This document shows, in pieces, positions 14,406 to 14,426 of a DNA stretch of 14,426 nt. The notes beneath the pieces are model-generated. The model searched no databases. It was not told the DNA's origin and saw only the letters and a list, made by a program, of their open reading frames with translations. A program made the position numbers and the translations under genes. The DNA comes from Dehalococcoidales bacterium (GTDB lineage: Bacteria > Chloroflexota > Dehalococcoidia > Dehalococcoidales > UBA3254). Location: positions 1 to 14,426 of the forward strand of contig JAFGOB010000127.1 in assembly GCA_016926695.1 (NCBI GenBank), written 5' to 3'. Within the stretch, counting starts at the first letter, position 1. Each line of letters starts with the position of its first letter.

Positions 14406-14426
14406 GAACCATCCTTCCGGAGGTGA

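Noticed and set aside
14310..14426. TPP riboswitch or T-box leader, suggested by CTGAGA and by GGAACTGCGG
   Set aside because: The TPP core GGATAATGCC and the T-box AGGGTGGNACCGCG are both absent; only short fragments match.
1..14426. Insertion sequence, CRISPR array, tRNA or rRNA
   Set aside because: No transposase or integrase, no regularly spaced repeats, and no tRNA- or rRNA-like sequence were seen. The three palindromes are too short and too well placed at promoters to be a CRISPR or transposon remnant.

Overview
The window reads as a chromosomal catabolic locus of a strict anaerobe, about 50% G+C by eye. The genes have strong AGGAGG-type ribosome binding sites. One protein is a lipoprotein with a Pro/Ala-rich linker, one belongs to the DegV family, and two subunits resemble oxygen-sensitive 2-hydroxyacyl-CoA dehydratases. 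A Peptococcaceae-like Firmicute or an anaerobic Chloroflexota would fit. This is inference: no rRNA or marker gene is present.

Layout: (1) Bases 1-262 hold the 3' part of a densely structured RNA with several perfect helices and two pseudoknots; its 5' end lies outside the window. A four-run G-tract motif and a small coiled-coil gene (399-710) follow. (2) 989-4503 is a branched-chain-amino-acid-type ABC transporter operon in the order livG-livH-livM-livF, closed by a strong hairpin. (3) A convergent lipoprotein substrate-binding protein lies at 4569-5945. (4) A DegV-family fatty-acid-binding protein lies at 6075-6932 and probably starts with ATT. (5) A three-gene minus-strand operon (10298 down to 7123) encodes two 2-hydroxyacyl-CoA dehydratase / benzoyl-CoA reductase-type subunits and an SDR dehydrogenase. 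(6) An acyl-CoA synthetase has its own promoter (10560-12116). (7) A two-gene, more A+T-rich module (14191 down to 12375) encodes an AAA/OLD-like ATPase and a DUF4276 protein and looks like an anti-phage defence unit. (8) A gene-free end (14192-14426) carries a 12-bp perfect inverted repeat and ends in a ribosome-binding-site-like sequence.

The most informative new signal is a shared palindrome, TACCTAGA-N3-TCTAGGYA. It occurs three times, each time just downstream of a TTGACA-containing promoter: before the liv operon (831-849), before degV (6985-7003, inside a perfect 33-bp palindrome) and before the dehydratase operon (10317-10335). It ties transporter, DegV protein and dehydratase/SDR into one regulon whose regulator is not in the window.

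Inferred working model: the lipoprotein and Liv transporter import an organic acid, the synthetase makes its CoA thioester, and the SDR and dehydratase transform that thioester (hydroxyacyl oxidation/dehydration or aromatic ring chemistry). The DegV protein may bind an acyl intermediate. The substrate cannot be named from sequence alone, and the ATP-dependent activator that such dehydratases need is not encoded here.
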